Shown piece after piece: positions 20,686 to 27,987 of a stretch of DNA of 30,332 nucleotides. The first letter of the stretch is position 1. The number at the start of each line of letters is the position of its first letter. Location: positions 1 through 30,332 of IMG/VR virus record IMGVR_UViG_3300006104_000010; one strand, 5' to 3'. A program made the position numbers and the translations under genes. This stretch comes from a virus. The notes beneath the pieces were generated by a model. The model saw nothing but the letters and a program-made list of their open reading frames with translations. It did no database searches and had not been told where the DNA came from.

Positions 20686-20904
20686 ATGGGAACCATTACA
20701 AAGACCGGAAAGTGCAAGGTTTGTGAAAAGCAAAGCCGTTTTGAAAAGCAAACCCCTGCCCACCTCGTTCATTTCATCCTGTCGCTGGTTACAGCCGGAG
20801 CGTGGCTTCTTGTATGGATTCCCGTCACCTTATGGAAAGGGATGCACGGTTTCCGATGCGTGAATTGCGGATCCAAACCCGCATTCTCCACTTGGCTTCA
20901 CTAG
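20686..20904 (+). CDS. Zinc-ribbon membrane protein, candidate lysogeny-expressed gene
   Basis: This 72-residue protein has C-x2-C near the N-terminus (Cys10, Cys13) and C-x2-C near the C-terminus (Cys58, Cys61). They are separated by a hydrophobic helix HFILSLVTAGAWLLVWIPV. The two Cys pairs could complete one zinc site with both ends on the same face. The layout, a split zinc ribbon around one span or hairpin, recurs in small phage and bacterial proteins. It lies behind the rightward RHH gene on the same strand, the expected place for prophage-expressed functions such as superinfection exclusion. It converges with and overlaps the minus-strand peptidase by four bases. Confidence 0.68.
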   Translation: MGTITKTGKCKVCEKQSRFEKQTPAHLVHFILSLVTAGAWLLVWIPVTLWKGMHGFRCVNCGSKPAFSTWLH

Positions 20905-21153
20905 CGCTCCACGCGCCGCCATCCGTCGAGCCAAAGAAGTGCGGAAAGTCGGTTGGCGTAAGCGATCACGTCGATCTCGGGGGCGTCTGGCAGGAGAAGG
21001 TGAAGCCCCTCATGAATCACGGTATCGAGGCGTTCACGGGGGGCCTTGCGGTGCCACGACGATCTGATCCGGGGCGATGGCAAGGCCCATCGCTTTCTCT
21101 CGTCCCAACTTCCTTTCTGTCAGCTTGAGTTTGCGAGGAAGTTTTTTAGCCAT
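20901..21153 (-). pseudogene. HExxH (SprT/Zn-peptidase-like) gene with +1 frameshift
   Basis: The ATG at 21153 overlaps the upstream stop (ATGGCTAA) and encodes MAKKLPRKLKLTERKLGREK, typical of short phage metallopeptidase-like proteins. This frame ends at TGA 21034, directly after a run of six C. In the +1 frame the sequence continues RERLDTVIHEGLHLLLPD (HEGLH zinc motif) to TAG 20901. With five instead of six C the protein would be a continuous ~83 residues. It is either a real mutation, a sequencing error or a programmed +1 shift. HExxH proteins of this type have unknown substrates. Confidence 0.7.
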
Positions 21154-21331
21154 CGATCTCCTCCTGAATGCGGAGCCTGATCATGTCCATGAAGTCATCG
21201 AGACGCATGGATAGCTCGTCGGGATCGCTGGTGATGCAGCGCAGGCGGAATGGTAGCTGAATGCCCTCGATCTTGACCGCCAGATCGATGTTCCAATCGG
21301 TGCGGGGGCAGCGTGGGGCGACCGTGCTCAT
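21146..21331 (-). CDS. Hypothetical small protein
   Basis: This is a 61-residue protein between two overlapping neighbours (ATGA with the upstream stop, eight bases with the downstream start), so its frame is reliable. It contains two or three strands (DWNIDLAVKIEGIQLPFRL) and an acidic helix (DELSMRLDDFMDMIRLRIQ). No family is recognised. Its context is accessory genes after the lysis cassette. Confidence 0.72.
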   Translation of the reverse strand: MSTVAPRCPRTDWNIDLAVKIEGIQLPFRLRCITSDPDELSMRLDDFMDMIRLRIQEEIDG

Positions 21332-21642
21332 GCTTTATTGAAATGCCAGACGGCCAGACATCCACGGCCCACATGGATGCGAAACTTTTTCCGCTGAAGG
21401 ATTCCCTTGTTCAGAAGGTGGGTGACCCGTGCGAACATGGTGGTTTTTGCCACCCCAGCCATTTTGGACATTTCCTGAATTGTCAGCCATCCTTCGGGAA
21501 CCTCGTCAGGAGTTCCCATGCCGTTGGATTCGGAGAGGATCTCCATTAACCAATCATTGGCCGACTTGGGCGCGGTTTTTTTGATTGCAGGCTTCTTTTT
21601 CATCATTGGAATTCGGTTATTCCCTAAAAAGGGAGACGCCAT
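21328..21642 (-). CDS. Winged-helix-like DNA-binding protein
   Basis: This 104-residue protein starts from ATG 21642, which overlaps the phosphoesterase stop and has AAGGGGAAG upstream. ATG 21606 is an alternative, giving a start with MMKKK. After a Lys-rich leader the sequence reads LTIQEMSKMAGVAKTTMFAR followed by VTHLLNKGILQRKKF, a helix-turn-helix and wing as in MarR/ArsR-type or replication-relaxase-type regulators. The C-terminal strand is VGRGCLAVWHF. It may regulate late or accessory genes; target unknown. Confidence 0.75.
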   Translation of the reverse strand: MASPFLGNNRIPMMKKKPAIKKTAPKSANDWLMEILSESNGMGTPDEVPEGWLTIQEMSKMAGVAKTTMFARVTHLLNKGILQRKKFRIHVGRGCLAVWHFNKA

Positions 21643-22379
21643 CCGTGGTCTTCCCCTTCGGATGGTCCGGTAAAAAGCCAGACTTGGGATGCAGGGTTTT
21701 TCCCTTCACGGATTTCAGCGGCGACCAATCCCATCCCCCATGCCATTGTAGCCCGGCGATTTGAAGCGTAGGTCATTTCCCGCTTTCGAGTCAGGGTGCC
21801 GACGCAATACCCGTGAGAAAGTTTCATAGTGCGCCCTGGTGCCTGCATCGCTCGATGCGTGTGGGCAAAGACAACCTTGCCCCCGTAGGCTTCAGCCATA
21901 TCTCTTGCCGCCATCTCATTGTAAAAAGTGCCGTGTGTGAACATTACGTCACCGATCATCAATTTTTGATAAATGCCATCGTAGGGAATGACCCGTGTTC
22001 CCATTTTGGCGCAGGCTTCTTCGATATGATGCAACGCACGGGCCGAAGCGTATGCGATGACAGCATTCGGGGAATTGGAAAGATGGGTGAGACGTGCCTC
22101 ATGATTGCCATATAAAAAGTAATCGGCTTTTAGCTCTTTCAGGAACATCAGCCCCCCGTCGATGTCAGGAGCTACTGGCTCCGCGCTATCGGCATCGATT
22201 CCGCGAGCTCCGGAACGGAATGCCGCCGTGTCGATGGCATCACCGAGGTGGATCGTGATGTCGGGCTTGAATTTCTTTTTGGTTTCCAGCGCAGCGGCGC
22301 GAGCCTTCCCACAGATATGCTTTCCATGCGAGCAGCCAAGAGCCAACACCTTGGTCCATCTCGAAACAATCGCGGCCAT
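21624..22379 (-). CDS. Calcineurin-like metallophosphoesterase
   Basis: This 251-residue enzyme has phosphoesterase metal motifs in order: LGCSHGKH near the N-terminus, HLGDAID, LYGNHEARL, MFTHG and FAHTHRAM. The first motif shows Cys-Ser-His where most family members have Asp-x-His, so one metal ligand may be replaced or taken from elsewhere. Phages encode such enzymes near replication or lysis genes; they may act on nucleotides, RNA/DNA ends or phosphoproteins, and the substrate cannot be told. The start ATG is three bases after the preceding stop, with AGGG upstream. Confidence 0.9.
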   Translation of the reverse strand: MAAIVSRWTKVLALGCSHGKHICGKARAAALETKKKFKPDITIHLGDAIDTAAFRSGARGIDADSAEPVAPDIDGGLMFLKELKADYFLYGNHEARLTHLSNSPNAVIAYASARALHHIEEACAKMGTRVIPYDGIYQKLMIGDVMFTHGTFYNEMAARDMAEAYGGKVVFAHTHRAMQAPGRTMKLSHGYCVGTLTRKREMTYASNRRATMAWGMGLVAAEIREGKNPASQVWLFTGPSEGEDHGWRLPF

Positions 22380-22382
22380 GCT

Positions 22383-22715
22383 CTAATCCCTCGGATGAGG
22401 GCGGGGATGGGGTTTGGGGGGACGATCCCCGGCTAGGTAATCGAGGATTGTGGCGGCCATGCCGAGGGTCATGGCGTCGTCCTCACGCATCATGTGGGCG
22501 AGGGAACGAATGGAGAGTAGGCGATTGCGGAGGTGGTGCGTATATGCCACCGAATCAATCACCTCATCGCGGAGCTGATCGGCGTACCATGATGCCCCAG
22601 CGGTAGGGAATGCCGTGTTGTGCTCCCGTTGGCCTGCCTCGTACTTGGATCGGCCTGCGAGATACGCCTCGCCCCAGATTTCCTGCGAATCCTCTTCTGG
22701 GGTCATGTAGGCCAC
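22383..22715 (-). CDS. Hypothetical protein
   Basis: This is a 110-residue protein, starting at GTG 22715 or ATG 22706. It is mostly helical and acidic (EEDSQEIWGEAYLAGRSKYE) and ends with a Pro/His-rich tail (DRPPKPHPRPHPRD). It resembles small phage proteins of the kind often annotated as host-interaction or dATP/dGTP-related factors only loosely; I do not assign one. It leads directly into the phosphoesterase gene. Confidence 0.7.
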   Translation of the reverse strand: MAYMTPEEDSQEIWGEAYLAGRSKYEAGQREHNTAFPTAGASWYADQLRDEVIDSVAYTHHLRNRLLSIRSLAHMMREDDAMTLGMAATILDYLAGDRPPKPHPRPHPRD

Positions 22716-22725
22716 GGCTAGGGCC

Positions 22726-22833
22726 TCATGTCAAAGAAAGCAAAAGGTAGGGGGGAGGTTCAGGTCGCTCTGCCCACATGTCGCGGACAGCCCTCAATGC
22801 CTCCCCCGATTGATGCTGGGATAGGTATGCCAT
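22726..22833 (-). CDS. Possible small ORF (35 residues)
   Basis: ATG 22833 is preceded by GGGAG ten bases upstream. The frame encodes MAYLSQHQSGEALRAVRDMW and a Pro-rich end, stopping 11 bases before the next gene start. The frame is open back to an ATG at 22896 (56 residues) without a ribosome site. Charge pattern and spacing are gene-like, but evidence is thin. Confidence 0.35.
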   Translation of the reverse strand: MAYLSQHQSGEALRAVRDMWAERPEPPPYLLLSLT

Positions 22834-22896
22834 AAGGCACCGACTCCCGCGCTGGAACCGCCGAAGCGATCCCGTATCTCCTCCTACACGGAGCAT

Positions 22897-23057
22897 GAGG
22901 CCCGCTTTGGTAGGTGAGATGAAGAAATCACCCTGCCGGGAGATTCCGAGACTGCTGGCGTGTCAATTTTCCGATATGGCGCTGGCATCGACATATCCAA
23001 AAAACGTGTCGATGTTTTGCATGTTTCGCGCCATGTGCTTAAAAATCGACGTTTTCT
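22897..23057. other. Intergenic region with inverted repeat after the muramidase gene
   Basis: This non-coding stretch follows the lysis cassette. CATCGACA (22986-22993) and TGTCGATG (23007-23014) form a perfect eight-base inverted repeat with a 13-base A/T-rich spacer. The plus strand continues TTTTG, so it may be a weak terminator or an operator. No convincing promoter is seen. Confidence 0.5.
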
Positions 23058-23633
23058 TTACGCGAGGGAAAAAGCCGATTCAATAGCCGTGATCCGGGCG
23101 AGCCAGCCAGCCTCAAACTTTTCATCCCGAGGCGTCCGGGCGATGATTTGGCGATATCGCGTGCGGCTTTTGGCAAGGAAAGCACGGGAAAGGTCATCCG
23201 CAGGGATCGACCATGCAGCGCGGACGGTTGCGGGGCCGATGACGCCATCTTCCTCGATCTTGCCACCATAGTCATTAATTGCGGATTGCAGCATGACCTC
23301 ACAGCGTTCATCCCCCTGATTGGTTCCTTGGATAAAGAGAGCCGCGCCTACGGGGAAGGGTAGCTCACAAGAGCGAAGGCGATTCCATTCGGGTTCGTAA
23401 GCTGCAACGACGGCCTGTGGCGTTGGATCATCAAAAGGGAAATCGGGGTGGGATGCCTCGTCGATGCCAGCAAAGGTGCGTCCCCCCGAGTCACCGGGGA
23501 CGCATTCCATCCGGATGGTGACCCCGTCCTCTTCAAAAGCGCATTCCAACGGCAGAAGCACCGACATCGCTTGCCGAAATCGTGAAGGGCAGGCCGCGAT
23601 ATTGGATGCCGCGATGATGTCGGCGATTTTCAC
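23058..23633 (-). CDS. Endolysin: GH108-type N-acetylmuramidase with PG-binding region
   Basis: This is a 191-residue cell-wall hydrolase. The N-terminal half follows the GH108 pattern: a catalytic Glu in LPLECAFEEDG, then VPGDSGGRTFAGID, the DxGGxTxxGI motif. The C-terminal half shows AINDYGGKIEEDGVIGPATV, the INxxxxxxxxxDGxxGPxT signature of the PG_binding_3 region found with GH108. It cleaves the glycan backbone of peptidoglycan after the holin opens the membrane. The start is GTG overlapping the holin-like gene stop. It has no signal peptide, so it needs a holin. Confidence 0.9.
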   Translation of the reverse strand: MKIADIIAASNIAACPSRFRQAMSVLLPLECAFEEDGVTIRMECVPGDSGGRTFAGIDEASHPDFPFDDPTPQAVVAAYEPEWNRLRSCELPFPVGAALFIQGTNQGDERCEVMLQSAINDYGGKIEEDGVIGPATVRAAWSIPADDLSRAFLAKSRTRYRQIIARTPRDEKFEAGWLARITAIESAFSLA

Positions 23634-23923
23634 GATGCAGGGGGTTGATTCCGCGATGCCAGCACATCTCCGCCGACCTCGATGCCCTTTTGGAGCGTCT
23701 TACCCGTGACCGCGATGCCAAAGATCGACTTCAGGAGATCAGCGACATTTTCGGGAAGATCAAAAGGCTTCCCGTGGAAATGTGACCAGAGGAAATACGA
23801 GGTGATTTCCAGCGTGGAAAGGCAGACGCAGGCCGAGGCCACCACCACGATCAGCCGGATGGCGGAATCAGGCGTCCCCTCCGAAAGGATCGACCTGAAC
23901 CATGAGAGAAATCGTTCGATCAT
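23630..23923 (-). CDS. Holin-like membrane protein
   Basis: This 97-residue protein is joined by ATGA overlaps to its neighbours. It has one clear hydrophobic helix (LIVVVASACVCLSTLEITSYF) and a second weaker one (LLKSIFGIAVTGKTLQKGI), with short charged ends. Size, membrane topology and position next to the muramidase fit a phage holin of the small class. The specific class cannot be decided, and another membrane protein upstream is a competing candidate. Confidence 0.75.
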   Translation of the reverse strand: MIERFLSWFRSILSEGTPDSAIRLIVVVASACVCLSTLEITSYFLWSHFHGKPFDLPENVADLLKSIFGIAVTGKTLQKGIEVGGDVLASRNQPPAS

Positions 23924-24366
23924 GGGATGAGGTGTGCCAGATTAGCGACGACGAGCCGCCCTATGGCATAGGCAAAAAGCAATGCAGCAGCATAAGCCGC
24001 AGCGACGCCGATGAGACCCCAAGGGAAGGGAAATTCCCGAAGCATAATTCCCCCGAACAGCGTTCCTGCCCATGCCGCAAAGGCGATGGCAAAAAGGATT
24101 AGCATCGAGTCACGTTCCTTGGCATTTTCTGTGGCCTCCTTGGCCTTTTCCTCTTCCTGCCGCATCAGGGTGGCATTGGCAAGGGTCAGGGTGGCATTCT
24201 CATTGCCAAGATCGGAAACCGTGGCTTGCGCCTTTTGGAGTTGCGCCTGCTGCTCGATGGCCCATGCGGTGATGTTTCGGAGTCCCTGTTGCTCTTGCGG
24301 CGTCAATGCAAAGCAAAAGGCACCTTGCATGAAGAAAACGGCCAGAATGCAAAACGTGGTTTTCAT
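23920..24366 (-). CDS. Membrane protein with signal peptide and coiled coil, lysis cassette
   Basis: This is a 148-residue protein. It has a cleavable-looking signal (FCILAVFFMQGAFCFALT), a helical segment rich in Gln/Ala/Glu (WAIEQQAQLQKAQATVSDLG) up to ~residue 80, then two membrane spans (ILFAIAFAAWAGTLFGGIML and VAAAYAAALLFAYAIGRLV). An external coiled coil anchored by spans recalls spanin-type proteins, but the order is reversed relative to Rz. It stands directly downstream of a lipobox protein and could form a two-component disruptor of the outer membrane, or be a holin regulator. Confidence 0.72.
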   Translation of the reverse strand: MKTTFCILAVFFMQGAFCFALTPQEQQGLRNITAWAIEQQAQLQKAQATVSDLGNENATLTLANATLMRQEEEKAKEATENAKERDSMLILFAIAFAAWAGTLFGGIMLREFPFPWGLIGVAAAYAAALLFAYAIGRLVVANLAHLIP

Positions 24367-24596
24367 CAGTGGGATTGCAGGTATTGGCTTTCGGCTTCAA
24401 TTTTCTGGGAAAGCGACATGGAAGAGGAAATCGCCGACTGGGCATTTACCTCATCCTGTGACGGGGCGACCGGATGCGTGGCGCATCCAGAAATGAAAAA
24501 ACAGATCAGCGCGATCCGAGCGCAAATAAAAACGTGGCAAACATTTAGCCACCACCAGCGGACGCCAAGAATGAGGGCATCAATGAGATCGTTCAC
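24366..24596 (-). CDS. Small lipoprotein (Rz1-like outer spanin candidate)
   Basis: This 76-residue protein starts at GTG. Hydrophobic residues ICARIALICFF precede a lipobox ISGC with the lipidated Cys at position 38. The mature ~39 residues are Ser/Glu/Gln-rich and helical. Phage-encoded short lipoproteins in lysis cassettes are usually outer-membrane spanins. The neighbour at 23920 could be its inner partner. The N-terminal extension before the signal is long (about 20 residues), so the true start may be internal. Confidence 0.7.
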   Translation of the reverse strand: MNDLIDALILGVRWWWLNVCHVFICARIALICFFISGCATHPVAPSQDEVNAQSAISSSMSLSQKIEAESQYLQSH

Positions 24597-24616
24597 GCCA
24601 TGAGGCGCGAGTCAAA

Positions 24617-24814
24617 TCACTTGCGTAGGTTTTTCCAGATCGTGACTGCCGAGGCGCAAATGGAAAAGACCGCTGCCGTCAGGGAGACGCAGACCGCGAT
24701 ATCCTGAACTGCCGGGTGGGTTTCAAGAAGGGAAACCCCAAGAAAAGCCAGTGAGCACCCCGCCGATATTACTGACCCGGCAATGCCAGGGAAAACGTCG
24801 GCGGAGTGGTTCAT
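24617..24814 (-). CDS. Two-span membrane protein (possible holin)
   Basis: This 65-residue protein has two hydrophobic segments (AGSVISAGCSLAFLGVSLL and IAVCVSLTAAVFSICASAV) and a basic end IWKNLRK. That is a class II holin-like plan, so it competes with the 97-residue protein for the holin role, or the pair acts as holin and antiholin. It is the first membrane gene of the lysis group. No Shine-Dalgarno sequence is visible before the ATG. Confidence 0.72.
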   Translation of the reverse strand: MNHSADVFPGIAGSVISAGCSLAFLGVSLLETHPAVQDIAVCVSLTAAVFSICASAVTIWKNLRK

Positions 24815-24826
24815 GGGTGGATCTGA

Positions 24827-25024
24827 TTACTTGCTGAAACGCAGGTTCAGGACTCCGGTGCCATCAGGCTGAACATTGATGGCGAGGGCCACCATGTTGC
24901 TGAGGTCAGGCTCGCTGGTGGGCAGCGAGAGGAGAGGCTGGAGTGCAACCTTAATGGCTGTGATGTCGGCAGCGGCCAGTTTGGCAGCGGCGGTGATGGG
25001 TTGGGTGGTAACGGCGATTGCCAT
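24827..25024 (-). CDS. Hypothetical small protein
   Basis: This 65-residue protein lies between fibre and lysis genes. It is Ala-rich and helical at the start (AAAKLAAADITAIKVALQPL) and ends in strands (NVQPDGTGVLNLRFSK). It may be a small virion-associated or fibre-assembly protein. The ATG has a C/A-rich leader (CACCCACCTCACATC) with no ribosome-binding motif. Confidence 0.68.
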   Translation of the reverse strand: MAIAVTTQPITAAAKLAAADITAIKVALQPLLSLPTSEPDLSNMVALAINVQPDGTGVLNLRFSK

Positions 25025-25132
25025 GATGTGAGGTGGGTGATTCCCTTATGGTGTCCGTCATTCTTTCCAAATCGATGTTGGAAAAAGCGATGGGGTTGAC
25101 TTTTAGGGGTTCAACAAGGAATCGGTGTCAAT

Positions 25133-27619
25133 TTAAGCAATCTGAGTTCCGTTCCAATAAAGGTTGGTTCCGTCGGTTGTCAGGCCAGAAGATCCCGTGG
25201 TTGCCGCAAAAAGAGAAGTGGCGTTTAGATTGCCAGCATAATCAATCGTTACAGTTCCGTTTGCAAATTGAGCTTCTCCTTGGCCTGCATTATTAAATTG
25301 AATCCCTTCCTGCATGTAAAAAGCATTTGTGCAAAGAAGATTTCCGTAAGCGGTTAGATCACCTCCAGAAAATAGAGAATTTGCACTAAGGTTTCCGCTT
25401 GAATCAATAGTAACGCCACCATTGGAAAATGAAGCGGAACCGGTTCCTGCATCAAGATAAAATACTTCTGCACCTGCTGACGGAACTGGTGCGGCATTCC
25501 CACACACACCTCGAATTGAACCATATCCGCTGTGTCCACCGTCTATATAAATGCCACCATTCCCAGCGTTGCTGCCATTGGTTTGATAATTTCCAGCCAT
25601 GAAATAGGCTTGACCATTGCTATCAACGCCAAAAACAGTTCCAGCGTTGTTTGGTGAAACTACTTCTAGGGAACCTTCAGCAAATAAATTGTTTATATAA
25701 TCAAAGTGTCCTGCGGTGAGTGTTGAAGTATTAAAATTCCCGCTTCCGTCACTTGTAATTTGACCTGCATCAAGAGAAATAGAGTGACCCGTGCCTTGTT
25801 GGGTTCCATAAATGTACCAACCAATTCCACTTTGGATGGTAATGCCACCATTGGGGTCTAAATATCCTTGGCAATCACCGCCTCCCCATGCAATCGAATT
25901 TCCAGCAAAGAAATCTCCATTTGTGTTAAAACTAAAACCATAGCCATTGGCTGAAGGATCTGATGTTCCAAACCAAGCAGATCCATCAGAATTTAACTCA
26001 ATGTTTGGAGAACCACCTCCGTCATTTGAATTTCCCCCAATTTGCAACGAATTAAGGTACCCATTGGATTCACGATCAAGCATGAGGGATCCGCTGTAAC
26101 CATTAAATATATTTCCCAGTGAATCTATGATCGGGATATTTGTTGAATCTGTATTAGATGCATACAATGCATCAAAAACTATTTGGCTAATGTAAAAACC
26201 ATCCCCGTTTGCATAATATGTCCCGATACTTCCAGCAGAACTTCCAATTCCATTAACAGAAAGATTTCCACTGCCATCAATCGTTGCGGCTCCATTGGCA
26301 AATGAAGCGGAGCCGGTTCCGCATTCTATCGACCATGTTGTGTGTGGGTTGAACCCATCGCTATCGTATTCTGTATTCCCACTTATTTCTCCAAATCCTC
26401 CTGTTCCTCCTCCAATATGGATTCCGTAATAAGCATCTTCCGATGCTCCCTCAAATGCCCCTGCGCCAAAAAACGCGGTTCCATCCGGATTGATATACCA
26501 AAGTGTTCCTGAACCGTCCCCTCCGGACAAATTAGAAAGAGTTCCATTTGTAGAAAAATTTCCGCTTGCGTCAATAGTAGCATTTTCATTGGCAAATGAA
26601 GCAGACCCATCAGAATTTAATGCCCCAGCCATTTCACCGAACTGCAATCCATTTGAAAAAATAGGGTCGCTCGTCGGATCAAAAACTGTTGTCACATATC
26701 CGGCGTCGTTGGTGAATTCGGAAATGTTGTCAGTCCGGTAGGCAAATCCCGCATCGTTGTTGGCCTGTGAAAGGTTCTGCCCGGAAATGCTTGTCAGATA
26801 TCCCTGCGCCGTCACCCATGATTGGGTCGCATAGCTGGAAAGCGCCGTGGCAATCTGCGAGGCCACCGCACTGCTGGTGGTATAAACGGAAGAAAGAGCC
26901 GAAATGGCAGAAGAAAGTGACGCAGATGTGGCGTATTCGCTCAATGCGCTACTAATCGCCGAAGAAACCTGAGATGCTGTCTGGTAACCATAGGAGGTGA
27001 TGGCGGATGTGACCTCCGAGGCCGTCTGATATCCGTAAGTTGCAATCTGAGAGGCCACCGCACTTGTGGTGGTATAGATCGAGGAAAGAGCCGCAATAGC
27101 GGTTGAGATCGAGCTAGAAAGAGTGGAAGGGCTGGTCGGGGTGTAGCCGAGTGCCGCAATGACGTTTGCCGAAGTCACTTCGGCATCGTTTCCAGCGGGG
27201 CCAGTAGCTCCGGTGGCTCCAGTGGGGCCAATTAAGGAAGAAACAGAAATCAGATTCGTCCATGCAGAATCCCCTTGATGCTGCCATTGGATATATCCAC
27301 CCGAAACTTGAAGATTAACTGATTCACCATTGGTTCCATTTTGACCATTGGCTCCCGCTGCTCCCGTTGCTCCAGTAGCTCCGGTAGCTCCAATTAAAGA
27401 AGAAATGGAGATCAAATTTGTCCAAAAAGAATCGCCGACGTGTTGCCATTGGATATAGCCGTCCGAAACTTGCAAATTGACCGATGCACCAGGAGATCCC
27501 GAAGTTCCAGCCGGTCCTGTAGCTCCTTGTGGCCCTTGCGGGCCAACGCCCCCGCCTTGCACAACGGAGGTGATATTGGGGCCTGATGGCGTGATGACTA
27601 CGTCAATCGTGTCGCTCAT
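25133..27619 (-). CDS. Collagen-like tail fibre
   Basis: This is an 828-residue receptor-binding fibre candidate. Three Gly-x-Y blocks lie near residues 25-45, 75-95 and 125-145 (for example GPQGPQGATGPAG). Between them are two copies of a ~29-residue module, GYIQWQHxGDSxWTNLIS, known from phage tail collagens. A helical Ala/Ser region (165-280) follows. The rest is a long beta-rich region in which SFANGxxTIDxSGNLSxNG-type repeats recur at least four times. No S74 chaperone domain is seen at the C-terminus. The start is TAATG-coupled to the upstream gene. The DNA is notably AT-rich. Confidence 0.9.
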   Translation of the reverse strand: MSDTIDVVITPSGPNITSVVQGGGVGPQGPQGATGPAGTSGSPGASVNLQVSDGYIQWQHVGDSFWTNLISISSLIGATGATGATGAAGANGQNGTNGESVNLQVSGGYIQWQHQGDSAWTNLISVSSLIGPTGATGATGPAGNDAEVTSANVIAALGYTPTSPSTLSSSISTAIAALSSIYTTTSAVASQIATYGYQTASEVTSAITSYGYQTASQVSSAISSALSEYATSASLSSAISALSSVYTTSSAVASQIATALSSYATQSWVTAQGYLTSISGQNLSQANNDAGFAYRTDNISEFTNDAGYVTTVFDPTSDPIFSNGLQFGEMAGALNSDGSASFANENATIDASGNFSTNGTLSNLSGGDGSGTLWYINPDGTAFFGAGAFEGASEDAYYGIHIGGGTGGFGEISGNTEYDSDGFNPHTTWSIECGTGSASFANGAATIDGSGNLSVNGIGSSAGSIGTYYANGDGFYISQIVFDALYASNTDSTNIPIIDSLGNIFNGYSGSLMLDRESNGYLNSLQIGGNSNDGGGSPNIELNSDGSAWFGTSDPSANGYGFSFNTNGDFFAGNSIAWGGGDCQGYLDPNGGITIQSGIGWYIYGTQQGTGHSISLDAGQITSDGSGNFNTSTLTAGHFDYINNLFAEGSLEVVSPNNAGTVFGVDSNGQAYFMAGNYQTNGSNAGNGGIYIDGGHSGYGSIRGVCGNAAPVPSAGAEVFYLDAGTGSASFSNGGVTIDSSGNLSANSLFSGGDLTAYGNLLCTNAFYMQEGIQFNNAGQGEAQFANGTVTIDYAGNLNATSLFAATTGSSGLTTDGTNLYWNGTQIA

Positions 27620-27972
27620 TATTCGGAATAATTAGGGGAAACGGTGACGGTTCCGACGACGACTTGAATAGGTTCGCCACCATTCGTGGTCACAAAGATG
27701 TCATGAAAAAACGTGGCGTCTGAGGGAAATGGAAGGGGCAGCGTAGCGGTTTGCACTCCAGTCAGGGAACGGGTAATGATCCCGGATGTCGCGGGGGATG
27801 AAATCGTGACAGTGAAAGAAGCCAGAATCCCATAGCCGAACGATGCAGGGCCGCGACGGATTTGGGAAATGACCGTGGCATCCGTCAAATCAATGGCAGA
27901 CCCATCAGAGTGCGTCAGATTGATCGTGTCCTCATAGAACTGACCTTGGGTGATGGTGATGGGAACGGCCAT
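27619..27972 (-). CDS. Baseplate/fibre adaptor protein (BppU-N-like)
   Basis: This 117-residue all-beta protein opens ITQGQFYEDTINLTHSDGSA, then IDLTDATVISQIRR. The DGxxxDLTxAxVxxxIR pattern is found in the N-terminal domain of baseplate upper proteins and similar fibre adaptors. It precedes the collagen fibre and is translationally coupled to it, so it probably links the fibre to the tail tip. Homology is judged from the pattern only. Confidence 0.72.
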   Translation of the reverse strand: MAVPITITQGQFYEDTINLTHSDGSAIDLTDATVISQIRRGPASFGYGILASFTVTISSPATSGIITRSLTGVQTATLPLPFPSDATFFHDIFVTTNGGEPIQVVVGTVTVSPNYSE

Positions 27973-27987
27973 GCCGTAGGTTTATTG

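Noticed and set aside
22895-23271. Plus-strand frames over the muramidase end
   Set aside because: They are antisense to the endolysin and have many Met/Cys and Arg clusters typical of chance frames.
25025-25132. Terminator or promoter between fibre and lysis genes
   Set aside because: Only weak stems (TTCCAA/TTGGAA and GTTGA/TCAAC) and no convincing T run or -10 box were found.
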